Shown here: positions 1 to 6,034 of the stretch, piece after piece
Numbering within the stretch: the stretch's first letter is position 1
How the letters are laid out: each line of letters starts with the position of its first letter
Source: an uncultured Rikenellaceae bacterium
Lineage (GTDB): Bacteria; Bacteroidota; Bacteroidia; Bacteroidales; Rikenellaceae
Direction: 5' to 3'
NCBI GenBank assembly: GCA_947054185.1
Contig: CAMRVW010000093.1
Span: 1 to 8,333 of the forward strand
Length of the DNA stretch: 8,333 nucleotides
Program-made: the position numbers and the translations under genes
Notes under the pieces: model-generated
The model's database searches: none
Told to the model about the DNA's origin: nothing
Seen by the model: only the letters and a program-made list of their open reading frames with translations

Positions 1-43
1 GCCGTAAACACAAATTCCTTGTAACGGGACGAGGCAACGAGTC

Positions 44-125
44 CCGAGCGGCCCGCACCTCGCGGTGGGCAGGAAATTCCCCCAACGGAGGGCCGCACAC
101 CGCAGAGCAATATATATCGCAGTGA
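44..125. repeat. 82-bp conserved core of the repeat, copy A
   Basis: Aligned by eye to the reverse complement of 6450-6531, this block differs at only 2 of 82 positions, while flanking parts of the same element differ far more. It contains a short CACC-TCGC-GGTG stem (56-67), the palindrome GGAAATTCC and an ATATATAT tract. Similarity stops abruptly after the CGCAGTGA end at 125. Just outside it, CGGGAC (25-30) and GTCCCG (41-46) form a perfect 6-bp stem, with one mismatch in copy B. The function is unknown; a structured RNA or a protein-binding site would both explain the conservation. Confidence 0.8.
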
Positions 126-488
126 CTAAAGCACACCCCCGCCGCCCATCACCTCCACGCCCTGCCCTCCGCAGGCTCCGTTCCGCTCTCCGTTATGCAA
201 AAATCACATCCTCACTCTCTCGATTCCTAATCCGCGCCCCATGTGGCAGACCGCAGGTCGGCCTGCCGCAGCATTAGAAACGCCCGCCGATGTTTTGCCG
301 CAGTGCTTCCGTTTATGTTTTCCGCGTTGCTCTTGCACTCTTCTGCGAAGCGGTCGTGGCCCATGTTTGACATCCTTTAGGCATTCAGCCTCAGGGCCAA
401 AAACGAAAAATAAGAGTAAAGGTGTGAGACCCAAGTCGAAACCCCCTTTATATCATATCGGTTTTAGTTTTTGTCCTCAAAAAATATC

Positions 489-508
489 AAAAGGGGGTCC
501 GAGACCCC
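489..508 (-). terminator. Terminator-like hairpin in repeat copy A
   Basis: On the minus strand, GGGGTC (508-503), a 3-nt loop and GACCCC (499-494) are followed by C, TTTT, GATA and another T run. This resembles a rho-independent terminator for the lipoprotein gene that ends at 671. An extra copy of the 11-bp unit GAGACCCCTCC precedes the stem (503-524), which offers an alternative pairing. The stem is conserved in copy B with a different loop base. Confidence 0.55.
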
Positions 509-513
509 TCCGA

Positions 514-543
514 GACCCCTCCCCCGGAAGGGCCGCCGGAGGC
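514..543. repeat. 30-bp GC-rich box of the repeat, copy A
   Basis: This box is identical over 30 bases in copies A (514-543), B (6127-6156, opposite strand) and C (8290-8319, opposite strand). It reads GACCCCTCCCCCGG, then AAGGGCCGCCGGAGGC on the plus strand here. CCGG-N8-CCGG inside it can form a short stem. Perfect conservation in three copies that otherwise differ suggests either recent spread or selection. Confidence 0.85.
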
Positions 544-647
544 AGTTTCAGCAAACAAAAATGGGGCAGTTCCTGCAAACCAAAACAGCAGTGCCCACAA
601 ACCAAAACCGCAGTGCCGGCAAACCGACCGTCAGTCCCCGCACAGGG
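542..647 (-). repeat. Iteron array of repeat copy A (4 units plus a partial)
   Basis: Tandem units at 542-565, 566-587, 588-609 and 610-631, with a partial at 632-647. The approximate consensus is GCAGTnCCnGCAAACCAAAA, with a 22-bp period except for a 24-bp first unit. Copies B and C carry only two units each, so the number varies between copies. There are no spacers, so this is not a CRISPR array. Confidence 0.8.
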
Positions 648-670
648 ATCTGATGTACATGCCCCGAGCC

Positions 671-1966
671 TCACTCGAAGAAGCCGTTGTCGCCGCGCAC
701 CACTATGGTGTTTAAAGAGCCGGGCGGCAGAATGGGGCGCAACGCATGTTCGCCTATGTTGATGACAGGCCTTAGGGACTCTTGCGAACGGTTGGCCGCA
801 ATTATGACGACGCTGTTGTCGCGGTTCATGAATGCCAGCAGGTCGTCAAACCGTCCGCGTGTCTTTATCCTTATGGCGCCGGGCACCACATCGTTGCTTA
901 TGTGCTTGAGTATGTAATAGTCGCGCTTATAGGTGACGTTGCCGTGGTCGTCAACGGCTATTATGGAGTTGCCTGTGGCGGTGGTGTCGCTGAGGTTTGA
1001 GAATATGTAACCTGTGGCCCCTTCGGATATCATGCGGCGTATCTGCTCCCACGAGCCGAACATGCCGTCGGCGTCTGTGTGCTGCTTGGCTATCAGATGC
1101 CTTATGCCGTGCTTTTTGCATGCGTCTATTATCCACCGGCAGTTGCGCGAGTCGTAAAACGACACCGAATAGATGTAACCTGCGGCGGCGGGGTCGCCAA
1201 ATATCTCGTCGAGGTCGTAAGGCACCGACGACGATATGTTGCCCAGGCATATACGGGCGCCCAGGTCGTACATGCCTGGGCCGAGGTAACGACCTAAAAA
1301 ACGTACTGCATGGCGCTCGTCGGTCAAAGGGGCGCGCACTATGTTGAGACCGTCATGCGGCGATGTCATGTCTATCCTCAGGCCGGCATCGAGCATGTTG
1401 CCGGCGAAGAGACGCAGATAGTCGCAATAGAGACGCATCGACTCTTCGCGGCTCACCGTGGCGACCGGCCGTCCGTCAGAAGGCTCGCGCACCGGCATGG
1501 CCCATATCAGCTTGTCGCCCGTCAGCGATATCACCTTGCGCAGATAGGGCGAAAAGGAGAGGCTGTCGGCGGCAACAGAGGCGTATATGGAGCGCCACGC
1601 TATGTCGCGGTCTATCTCGCCGTCGACGTAACGCTCATAGCCCGAAGCTTTTATGGCCAAGTGTATGATGCCGGCACCACCGCCGACATGGAGGTCGCGC
1701 ACCACCCTGTCAACCCGTGCCGATGGCAGGTGTGACAATATGTTGGCCTCGCGGGCGGTGATGGAGTAACCGAAGCCGTCCATCTTTTGCAGATACTCCG
1801 ACATGACCACCTCGCAGTCGGGGTCGTCGGCCCGCCCGGCCACATCCACGCGCAACTTTTCCGACCTCTTGTCATGGAGGGAGGTGCACACGTGCGAGAC
1901 GCTCGGATCGGTGCATCCGTAAAGAGCCGCCGAAAGTAACAGTGACAATACAAACCTCATGCGCAT
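671..1966 (-). CDS. GH30-like lipoprotein, probably catalytically inactive
   Basis: A 431-residue predicted lipoprotein: residues 1-17 are a hydrophobic signal and Cys18 follows ALYG, a fair lipobox. The rest matches the GH30 layout by eye: QKMDGFG near 60-66, a (beta/alpha)8-like middle, GSWE at 304-307, YYILKHIS...VPGAIRI at 350-367 (usual YYALGHFSKFIRPGAVRI), and a C-terminal beta domain ending PPGSLNTIVV at 414-423. GH30 enzymes use two glutamates, an acid/base in an NEP motif and a nucleophile in a TE motif. Here the corresponding segments read SPHDG (202-206) and AKQHTD (293-298), so neither glutamate is present in my alignment. The protein may bind a glycan at the cell surface instead of cutting it. 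The first ATG is used; Met3 is an alternative. The family assignment is fairly secure, inactivity is an inference. Confidence 0.7.
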   Translation of the reverse strand: MRMRFVLSLLLSAALYGCTDPSVSHVCTSLHDKRSEKLRVDVAGRADDPDCEVVMSEYLQKMDGFGYSITAREANILSHLPSARVDRVVRDLHVGGGAGIIHLAIKASGYERYVDGEIDRDIAWRSIYASVAADSLSFSPYLRKVISLTGDKLIWAMPVREPSDGRPVATVSREESMRLYCDYLRLFAGNMLDAGLRIDMTSPHDGLNIVRAPLTDERHAVRFLGRYLGPGMYDLGARICLGNISSSVPYDLDEIFGDPAAAGYIYSVSFYDSRNCRWIIDACKKHGIRHLIAKQHTDADGMFGSWEQIRRMISEGATGYIFSNLSDTTATGNSIIAVDDHGNVTYKRDYYILKHISNDVVPGAIRIKTRGRFDDLLAFMNRDNSVVIIAANRSQESLRPVINIGEHALRPILPPGSLNTIVVRGDNGFFE

Positions 1967-2018
1967 ATTATTTTATAAGCCCCGCGCCACATGGGCGGCA
2001 GGAGGCTCAAACAGGCTT

Positions 2019-2049
2019 TAAAGTTAGATAAATTGCATATCTTTGCAAA
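2019..2049 (-). promoter_or_regulatory. Promoter of the GH30-like lipoprotein gene
   Basis: On the minus strand TTTG (2049-2046) is followed after 19 bp by TAACTTTA (2026-2019), one mismatch from the Bacteroidetes -7 consensus TAnnTTTG. This would start transcription near 2012 and give a leader of about 45 nt. It overlaps the promoter of the divergent alkD-family gene. Confidence 0.5.
2038..2045 (+). promoter_or_regulatory. -7 box of the alkD-family gene promoter
   Basis: TATCTTTG matches TAnnTTTG exactly. There is no clear TTTG 19-20 bp upstream, so the -33 element is weak. The expected start of transcription (about 2050-2052) is only a few bases before the ATG at 2055, which implies a leaderless or nearly leaderless mRNA. 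The in-frame TTG at 2043 lies inside this box and is therefore unlikely to be the start codon. Confidence 0.5.
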
Positions 2050-2054
2050 AAAAG

Positions 2055-2771
2055 ATGAAAAAAGAGGCTGTGAAAGAGATGCTCGCACAGTTTGCCTGCG
2101 ACGACAAGGCCCAGATACTCAAACGCTTTTTCAAAACAGGCAAGGGAGAGTATGGCGAGGGCGACATATTCATCGGCGTCACCGTGCCGCAGATAAGGCA
2201 GGTGGTGGAGGCCTGTTACGACAAGATAGAGCACCGCGAGCTTGTCGGGCTGGCATTGTCGCCCATACACGAGCACCGCATGGCGGCTCTTCTGATGATG
2301 GTGCGCATCTTCGGCAAGAGCCGCAAGGATGCCGTCGTGCAACAGAGCATGGTAAACATATATATGGACTCTTTGGAGGGCATCAACAACTGGGATCTTG
2401 TCGACCTTAGCGCCCCCAAGCTGCTGGCTCCGTGGCTTAAAAACCGCGACAGGGGCATCTTGTACGAGTTGTCTGAAAGCGGCGACCTGTGGCGCGAGAG
2501 GATAGCCCTGGTGACATGCCTGGGCTTTATAAGGAATGGCGACTTCGACGATGTGCTGCGCCTGGCCGAACGCCACTTAGGTCACAGTCACGACCTGATA
2601 CACAAGGCCATAGGATGGATGTTGCGCGAGGTGGGCAAGAGAGACGAGGCCGTCATGACGCGCTTTCTGGCAGACAACTATAGCCGTCTGCCGCGCACAT
2701 CGCTCAGATATGCCATAGAGCGCATGGAGCCGGAACGACGCAAACGGTGGCTCAGGGGAGAGATATGCTGA
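2055..2771 (+). CDS. DNA alkylation repair protein, AlkD family
   Basis: A 238-residue all-helical protein of the AlkD/HEAT-like repeat family, which removes positively charged alkylated purines (such as 3- and 7-alkyl bases) from DNA. The family signature FFKTGKGEYGEGDIFIG (25-41) is present. Residues matching the Bacillus cereus AlkD active site are visible: Trp113 and Asp117 in WDLVD, Arg149 in WRERIA, and Trp178 in AIGWMLRE. Length is close to the family norm. The ATG at 2055 is preferred to the upstream TTG at 2043 because that TTG is part of the -7 promoter box. The gene stands alone, divergent from the lipoprotein gene and convergent with the GNAT gene. The active-site match suggests a functional glycosylase; its exact substrate range cannot be read from sequence. 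Confidence 0.9.
   Translation: MKKEAVKEMLAQFACDDKAQILKRFFKTGKGEYGEGDIFIGVTVPQIRQVVEACYDKIEHRELVGLALSPIHEHRMAALLMMVRIFGKSRKDAVVQQSMVNIYMDSLEGINNWDLVDLSAPKLLAPWLKNRDRGILYELSESGDLWRERIALVTCLGFIRNGDFDDVLRLAERHLGHSHDLIHKAIGWMLREVGKRDEAVMTRFLADNYSRLPRTSLRYAIERMEPERRKRWLRGEIC
2733..2771 (+). repeat. Source copy of duplicated alkD-family gene end
   Basis: The last 13 codons of the gene, including the stop. They match 2834-2872 at 32 of 39 positions without gaps, at an offset of exactly 101 bp. Confidence 0.75.
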
Positions 2772-2833
2772 CCGTCACTGTTTTGCGACGCCCACACCTC
2801 TTGCCGCCCGATTCCATGTAACGCCTGCCTTCC

Positions 2834-2872
2834 GAACGACTCAAACGGTGACCTAAGGGCGATATATGCTGA
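2834..2872 (+). pseudogene. Decayed duplicate of the alkD-family gene 3' end
   Basis: Starting at GAACGACTCAAACGG, 39 bases align without gaps to the end of the upstream gene (32 identical), up to the same ATATGCTGA ending. In the parent frame the Trp codon TGG has become TGA, so the fragment cannot encode the tail. The 62 bp between the two copies (2772-2833) show only vague similarity to the preceding part of the gene. It ends 8 bp from the stop codon of the convergent GNAT gene. It may be the tail of a lost paralogue or of a local tandem duplication; these cannot be told apart here. Confidence 0.6.
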
Positions 2873-2880
2873 TAATCGGC

Positions 2881-3384
2881 TTATTCCTCTTGCAGCACCT
2901 TTTCGTATGCCAACCTCTTGCCGTTATGCGGATATGTCACCTCTCCGGCGTATGTCATGCCTGACTTTTCGAATATGTGCAACATGCGTACGTTGTCGAA
3001 GTTGGTGTCGGCGCGCAACAGCCTTATGCCGGCCTTGAGGACCCTCTTTTCGGCCTCGAGCATGAAGGCTTGGGCCACGCCGCGTCCCTTGTTACGGTCG
3101 GCCACCGCCAGACGATGGGCCGTGGCGTAAGGGATGCCTTGATGGGTCGTCAGGGTGTCGTAAGCAGCCTCGCCGCCGAATGTTATGGCCATATAGGCCG
3201 TTATGCCGTCGTCGTCGACCATGACGTAACCATCGCCACGGCTTATGTCGCCCTCTATGTGAGCGGCAGAGGGATAGTCGTCGCCCCACTGGGTGCTGCC
3301 CGCGAGCCTCATATCGGCCTTGGCCTGCGATATTATCTCCATTATCCGGGCAATGTCTGCGATTTCGGCCTTTCTTGTGTGCAT
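2881..3384 (-). CDS. GNAT-family N-acetyltransferase
   Basis: A 167-residue cytosolic protein with the GNAT fold, which transfers an acetyl group from acetyl-CoA to an amine. The acetyl-CoA binding motif A is clear: HRLAVADRNKGRGVA at 90-104, with R97-x-x-G100-x-G102. A typical C-terminal motif FEKSG (138-142) follows, then the last strand and helix. Nearly the full length is the domain, with no extra regions. The substrate cannot be predicted: it could be a small molecule, a peptide or a protein N-terminus. The gene is monocistronic, between the convergent alkD-family gene and the terminator of the creD operon. Confidence 0.88.
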   Translation of the reverse strand: MHTRKAEIADIARIMEIISQAKADMRLAGSTQWGDDYPSAAHIEGDISRGDGYVMVDDDGITAYMAITFGGEAAYDTLTTHQGIPYATAHRLAVADRNKGRGVAQAFMLEAEKRVLKAGIRLLRADTNFDNVRMLHIFEKSGMTYAGEVTYPHNGKRLAYEKVLQEE

Positions 3385-3433
3385 CGTCTGTCGGTTAAAG
3401 CCACCCGATGATTACAGGCAGCGGTTTGTGCTG

Positions 3434-3465
3434 CGAAGATACGGATAAGACGGGAGGCTGGCAAA
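3434..3465 (-). promoter_or_regulatory. Possible promoter of the GNAT gene
   Basis: On the minus strand TTTG (3465-3462) is followed after 20 bp by TATCTTCG (3441-3434), one mismatch from TAnnTTTG. The expected leader is about 43 nt. The rest of the gap 3385-3565 shows no other clear signal. Confidence 0.4.
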
Positions 3466-3565
3466 TTTTATTTGGCCGGGCGAGGCGAAGTGTCCAAGAC
3501 GACGGCAACGATACTTATAGGCGGGAAAGAGAAAGAGAGATTTTGCCGGGCTGTATCAGGGCATG

Positions 3566-3596
3566 AAAAAGAGGGCCGCATGACATCACACGGCCC
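3566..3596 (-). terminator. Rho-independent terminator of the creD operon
   Basis: On the minus strand GGGCCG (3596-3591), a 12-nt loop and CGGCCC (3578-3573) are followed by TCTTTTT. It lies about 25 bp past the creD stop codon and is in the right orientation to end the operon transcript before the GNAT promoter. Confidence 0.75.
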
Positions 3597-3619
3597 CGGT
3601 ATGGCTTTGGCAGAGGGGG

Positions 3620-4888
3620 TTAATTTTGCTTGTTGAAGATCTTCTGAGACGAGAACATCACCACCGCCAATATCACGAACAGCCCTATGCTTCCCGCAAG
3701 CAGCGAATAAGACTCTATCTGCGTCAATATGTAAATATAGATATAGAGTGCCGCCAGTATCGCAGCCAGCACGGCAGCGGTGCGTATGTCTTTGAAGACG
3801 CTGGCGGTGTATGCCGTCGACAGTGTGCCGGTCATCACGGCCGCTATGAGATAGGCGTAACTGAACTTCATATATTCCGAGAACGAGAGCAACAGCGTGT
3901 AAAAGAGCACCAAAGCCAGCCCTATGAGCACATATTGCAACGGATTGACGCTCTTTTGCCGCCAGAACTCGACCAGCATGAAGGCCACAAAGGTGAGCAC
4001 TATGATAAGCATGGCATATTTGACCGTGCGCATGGTCATCTGATATTGGCTCACCGAGGGCATTATCTCGACACCTATGCGGGTCTCGAAATATTGTTGT
4101 GTCGTGCGCATGTGGTTTACCAGTCCCTGCTTGGCCTCTCCGCTCCAGTGGGCGGTAAAGCAGCTGTCGGTGACGTTGCGCGTGTCGGGTATGCGTCCCA
4201 GGCGGAGGTTGGGGTTGGGGGTGTCGCCCTGCACATCGACCTTGAATTTGCCTGCCATAACGAACGACAACGCCTCCGAGCCTTTGAGGCTAAGCGTGTC
4301 GGCGAATGTGAAGGAAGAGCCCTCCTTCACCTCGGGTAACGGCTTCTGGAATATCACCTGATCGCCCTGACGGTTGAGCACCACGAGCATCATGTTGGAG
4401 TAATCGGGCTCAATGTCGTCCACAGAGAGGTTCAGACGGTCGAAATAGATGTACTCCTTGAGTCTTTTCCTGCCTGTTGTCATCTCGCCCTCGAACGATA
4501 TGTCGGCATCGTAAACAGGCGTGTCGTAACGGCCTATGTTGAGTATGTGGTGACGTATCGAGGCCTTGACGGTTACGGCGTCGGGACTCAGTTTCAATAT
4601 GCCCGAGCTTTTGTCACCCTTGGTGGTGTAAGGCACGTATATGGCCACCGACAGCACCTTGCTGTCGCCCCATTCGCCGGATATGGTCTGTTTTGTATCT
4701 TGCGAGGTGGTCTCGCGTTCGCGTATCAGCCCCTTGGTCATCTGCAAGGGTATGAGCAAGATAAGCGAAATGGCCGCAATGATGGATACCTTGATCAACA
4801 CTTTCTGTATCGGAGAGCTGTTTTTGGTGGGCATGGGCTTGCCGGCAGGCGGCATTTGGCCGATGGGGTTGGGATTGTAAGTAATCAT
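3620..4888 (-). CDS. creD: CreD-family inner-membrane protein
   Basis: A 422-residue membrane protein of the CreD family. A proline-rich N-terminal tail (1-28) precedes a first transmembrane helix (30-50), a large extracytoplasmic domain (about 55-285), and five further helices near 290-308, 317-337, 342-362, 369-388 and 394-413. The stretch VNPLQYVLIGLALVLFYTLLLSFSE (314-338) is the family hallmark. In Proteobacteria CreD belongs to the CreBC regulon and is linked to envelope integrity and tolerance of cell-wall stress. No CreBC two-component system is visible here; the gene follows a small winged-helix regulator and a membrane protein. A gap of 137 bp separates it from the regulator and holds a candidate operator, so creD may also have its own promoter. 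Length and topology are normal. Confidence 0.93.
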   Translation of the reverse strand: MITYNPNPIGQMPPAGKPMPTKNSSPIQKVLIKVSIIAAISLILLIPLQMTKGLIRERETTSQDTKQTISGEWGDSKVLSVAIYVPYTTKGDKSSGILKLSPDAVTVKASIRHHILNIGRYDTPVYDADISFEGEMTTGRKRLKEYIYFDRLNLSVDDIEPDYSNMMLVVLNRQGDQVIFQKPLPEVKEGSSFTFADTLSLKGSEALSFVMAGKFKVDVQGDTPNPNLRLGRIPDTRNVTDSCFTAHWSGEAKQGLVNHMRTTQQYFETRIGVEIMPSVSQYQMTMRTVKYAMLIIVLTFVAFMLVEFWRQKSVNPLQYVLIGLALVLFYTLLLSFSEYMKFSYAYLIAAVMTGTLSTAYTASVFKDIRTAAVLAAILAALYIYIYILTQIESYSLLAGSIGLFVILAVVMFSSQKIFNKQN

Positions 4889-4908
4889 GATTAATTTATT
4901 TTAAAGTT

Positions 4909-4923
4909 CTTTGGATTTCAAAG
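4909..4923. promoter_or_regulatory. Candidate operator in front of creD
   Basis: Inverted repeat CTTTG-GATTT-CAAAG, 20 bp upstream of the creD start. The same arms with the same 5-bp gap occur at the operon promoter (6035-6049). On the minus strand its first arm ends a TTGCTTTG sequence (4926-4919), one mismatch from TAnnTTTG, so it could overlap a weak internal promoter; I see no matching -33 box. Binding by the operon's winged-helix protein is an inference. Confidence 0.45.
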
Positions 4924-5025
4924 CAAAATAGAAAAAATATCGTTGCCGGCCTTTCGGGGACGGGGGATTCTGTTTCGGTTGCCATCATCGTTCTTTTTAT
5001 CAGGGTTTTGCTTTTGTTTGCGCCG

Positions 5026-5385
5026 TTATTGTTGTGTGTCGTTGTCGTCGTGCGCCCCCAGCCTCTCTTCGGCGGGTGAGGGGTTGTCGTAATCGCCCTT
5101 TATGAGGGCCTCGAGTGCGAGCAGGTGTTGTCTGAAGGCCTCTTTGCCCGTGTCGGTGATGGAGAATGTGGTGTTGGGTTTGCGTCCGACGAAGCATTTG
5201 CGTGTGGCCAGATAGCCCGCGTCTTCAAGCCCCCGTATGTGGCTGGCAAGATTGCCGTCGCTGAGCCCCAACAGCTCTTTGAGCCTGACGAACGACACGC
5301 TCTCATTGACCGAAAGCACCGACATGATGCCTAAGCGAGCCTTGTTTTCAAAGGCCTTGTTTATGTTGTCCAAAAGGGGCCTCAT
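5026..5385 (-). CDS. Winged-helix transcriptional regulator (ArsR/MarR-like, HTH_27 type)
   Basis: A 119-residue cytosolic DNA-binding protein. Residues 10-92 form a winged helix-turn-helix: helices at about 4-12 and 15-25, the pair VRLKELLGLS and DGNLASHIRGLEDAGYL (33-59) with the recognition helix near 43-54, then a beta wing (60-77) with the FSITDTGKEAF motif (74-84). The last 20 residues are acidic and probably disordered. Small proteins of this type often act as dimeric repressors, frequently beside creD in Bacteroidetes. The start codon is 1 bp from the stop of the upstream membrane protein gene, so translation is probably coupled. Its likely targets are the two CTTTG-N5-CAAAG sites in this operon. 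No sensory domain is visible, so the signal is unknown. Confidence 0.88.
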   Translation of the reverse strand: MRPLLDNINKAFENKARLGIMSVLSVNESVSFVRLKELLGLSDGNLASHIRGLEDAGYLATRKCFVGRKPNTTFSITDTGKEAFRQHLLALEALIKGDYDNPSPAEERLGAHDDNDTQQ

Positions 5386-5386
5386 G

Positions 5387-6013
5387 CTATTTGTGCTTTA
5401 CCGTCGAATAGATGCCATAGACTATGTGGAAGAGCACGAACCCTATGGCCCAGAATATCATGCCGTGTCTGTCGACGGCGGCATCGACAAGCCCCAGAGC
5501 TATCTCGGCATAACCGAGGTAACGCGAATCGGAGTATGTGTAATGCGATATGCCCACCAGCGCCAAGCCGTAAAATATGAGCATGACAGACGAGGTGAGG
5601 CCCCAATGGCCGTTAAGGTATATGATGATGCACAGCATGGCTCCCACCGCTATGGGCATGAAGAAGCTCCACAGAAGCCTTGCCGACACCCTGTCCAACC
5701 TGAGCCTCTCGCCTCGTTTGCGGGCCTTGCAGCGGGCCATTGATATGACCGTTGCAATGCAGGCAGCCATCAGCGCCACCGCCACCGCCACCAGTGCCGT
5801 AAGTTTCCCCGGCGAGAAGACGATAAGCGACGACACGAAAGGGTTGCTTTGCGAGAAGTCGCCTCCCGCAATGAAATAGCCCGCCACAACTGCAACCAAC
5901 GCATACACCCCCGCCAGTATTGCCGACGCCCCGTCGAGCGACATGATGCGCGTGGAGCTCTCCATCATCTTCTTTATCGAATCGAGCGTCTCTATTGCCT
6001 CTTGCTCTTTCAT
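5387..6013 (-). CDS. Six-helix membrane protein of the creD operon, function unknown
   Basis: A 208-residue integral membrane protein and first gene of the operon. An amphipathic, charged N-terminus (1-26) is followed by about six hydrophobic segments: 28-49, 71-93, 112-133, 138-156, 165-180 and 184-204. A strongly basic loop (CKARKRGERLRLDR, 95-108) should face the cytosol. The alternating VAVAVAL at 75-81 comes from a GCCACC-like codon repeat around 5770-5790. I recognise no catalytic motif and cannot name a function. Its place with the regulator and creD suggests a role in envelope stress, perhaps signalling to the regulator. The start follows an A/T-rich leader of about 25 nt from a good promoter. 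Confidence 0.85.
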   Translation of the reverse strand: MKEQEAIETLDSIKKMMESSTRIMSLDGASAILAGVYALVAVVAGYFIAGGDFSQSNPFVSSLIVFSPGKLTALVAVAVALMAACIATVISMARCKARKRGERLRLDRVSARLLWSFFMPIAVGAMLCIIIYLNGHWGLTSSVMLIFYGLALVGISHYTYSDSRYLGYAEIALGLVDAAVDRHGMIFWAIGFVLFHIVYGIYSTVKHK

Positions 6014-6034
6014 GATCTTTAGGTTTTAAAAGTG

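Larger units (their letters stand above)
1..647 (-). repeat. Composite intergenic repeat, copy A (partial at left edge)
   Basis: Non-coding stretch that matches the reverse complement of 6082-6573 over most of its length. Read on the minus strand from 647 downward it holds: GCAGT...GCAAAC iterons (542-647), a GC-rich box (514-543), a GGGGTC/GACCCC hairpin (494-508) with T tracts on the minus strand, a hairpin-loop motif (about 419-444), a diverged middle, and an 82-bp core (44-125). Copy A has an insert of roughly 90 bp (about 200-290) absent from copy B; it contains a small GCAGG-TCGG-CCTGC stem at 253-266. Similarity to copy B continues to base 1, so the true end is outside the window. Open frames here are not conserved in copy B. 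It lies just downstream of the minus-strand lipoprotein gene. No transposase and no clear terminal repeats are visible; its nature is inferred. Confidence 0.85.

Noticed and set aside
542..647. Possible CRISPR array
   Set aside because: Units of about 22 bp follow each other directly with no unique spacers, they vary in sequence, and no cas gene is present.
241..762. 173-residue open frame on the plus strand through repeat copy A
   Set aside because: It starts in the insert unique to copy A, runs through iterons and into the end of the lipoprotein gene, and the matching frame in copy B meets a stop (TAA) in the hairpin arm. No recognisable domain.
1310..1735. Open frame opposite the GH30-like gene
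   Set aside because: Antisense shadow; the minus-strand frame has a signal peptide and consistent GH30 motifs.
2043..2054. Upstream TTG start for the alkD-family gene
   Set aside because: The TTG is the end of the TATCTTTG promoter box, so it would not be in the transcript; ATG at 2055 fits better.
2039..2054. Small inverted repeat ATCTTT...AAAGAT before the alkD-family gene as a third operator
   Set aside because: Its arms and spacing differ from CTTTG-N5-CAAAG and it is made of the promoter box and an A-run, so it is probably coincidental.
2007..2576. 189-residue open frame opposite the alkD-family gene
   Set aside because: It is antisense to a gene with clear family motifs and crosses the promoter region; it arises from GC-rich codon usage.
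3626..4339. 237-residue open frame opposite creD
   Set aside because: Antisense shadow of a well-recognised CreD protein; the peptide is rich in H, Y and R and has no domain.
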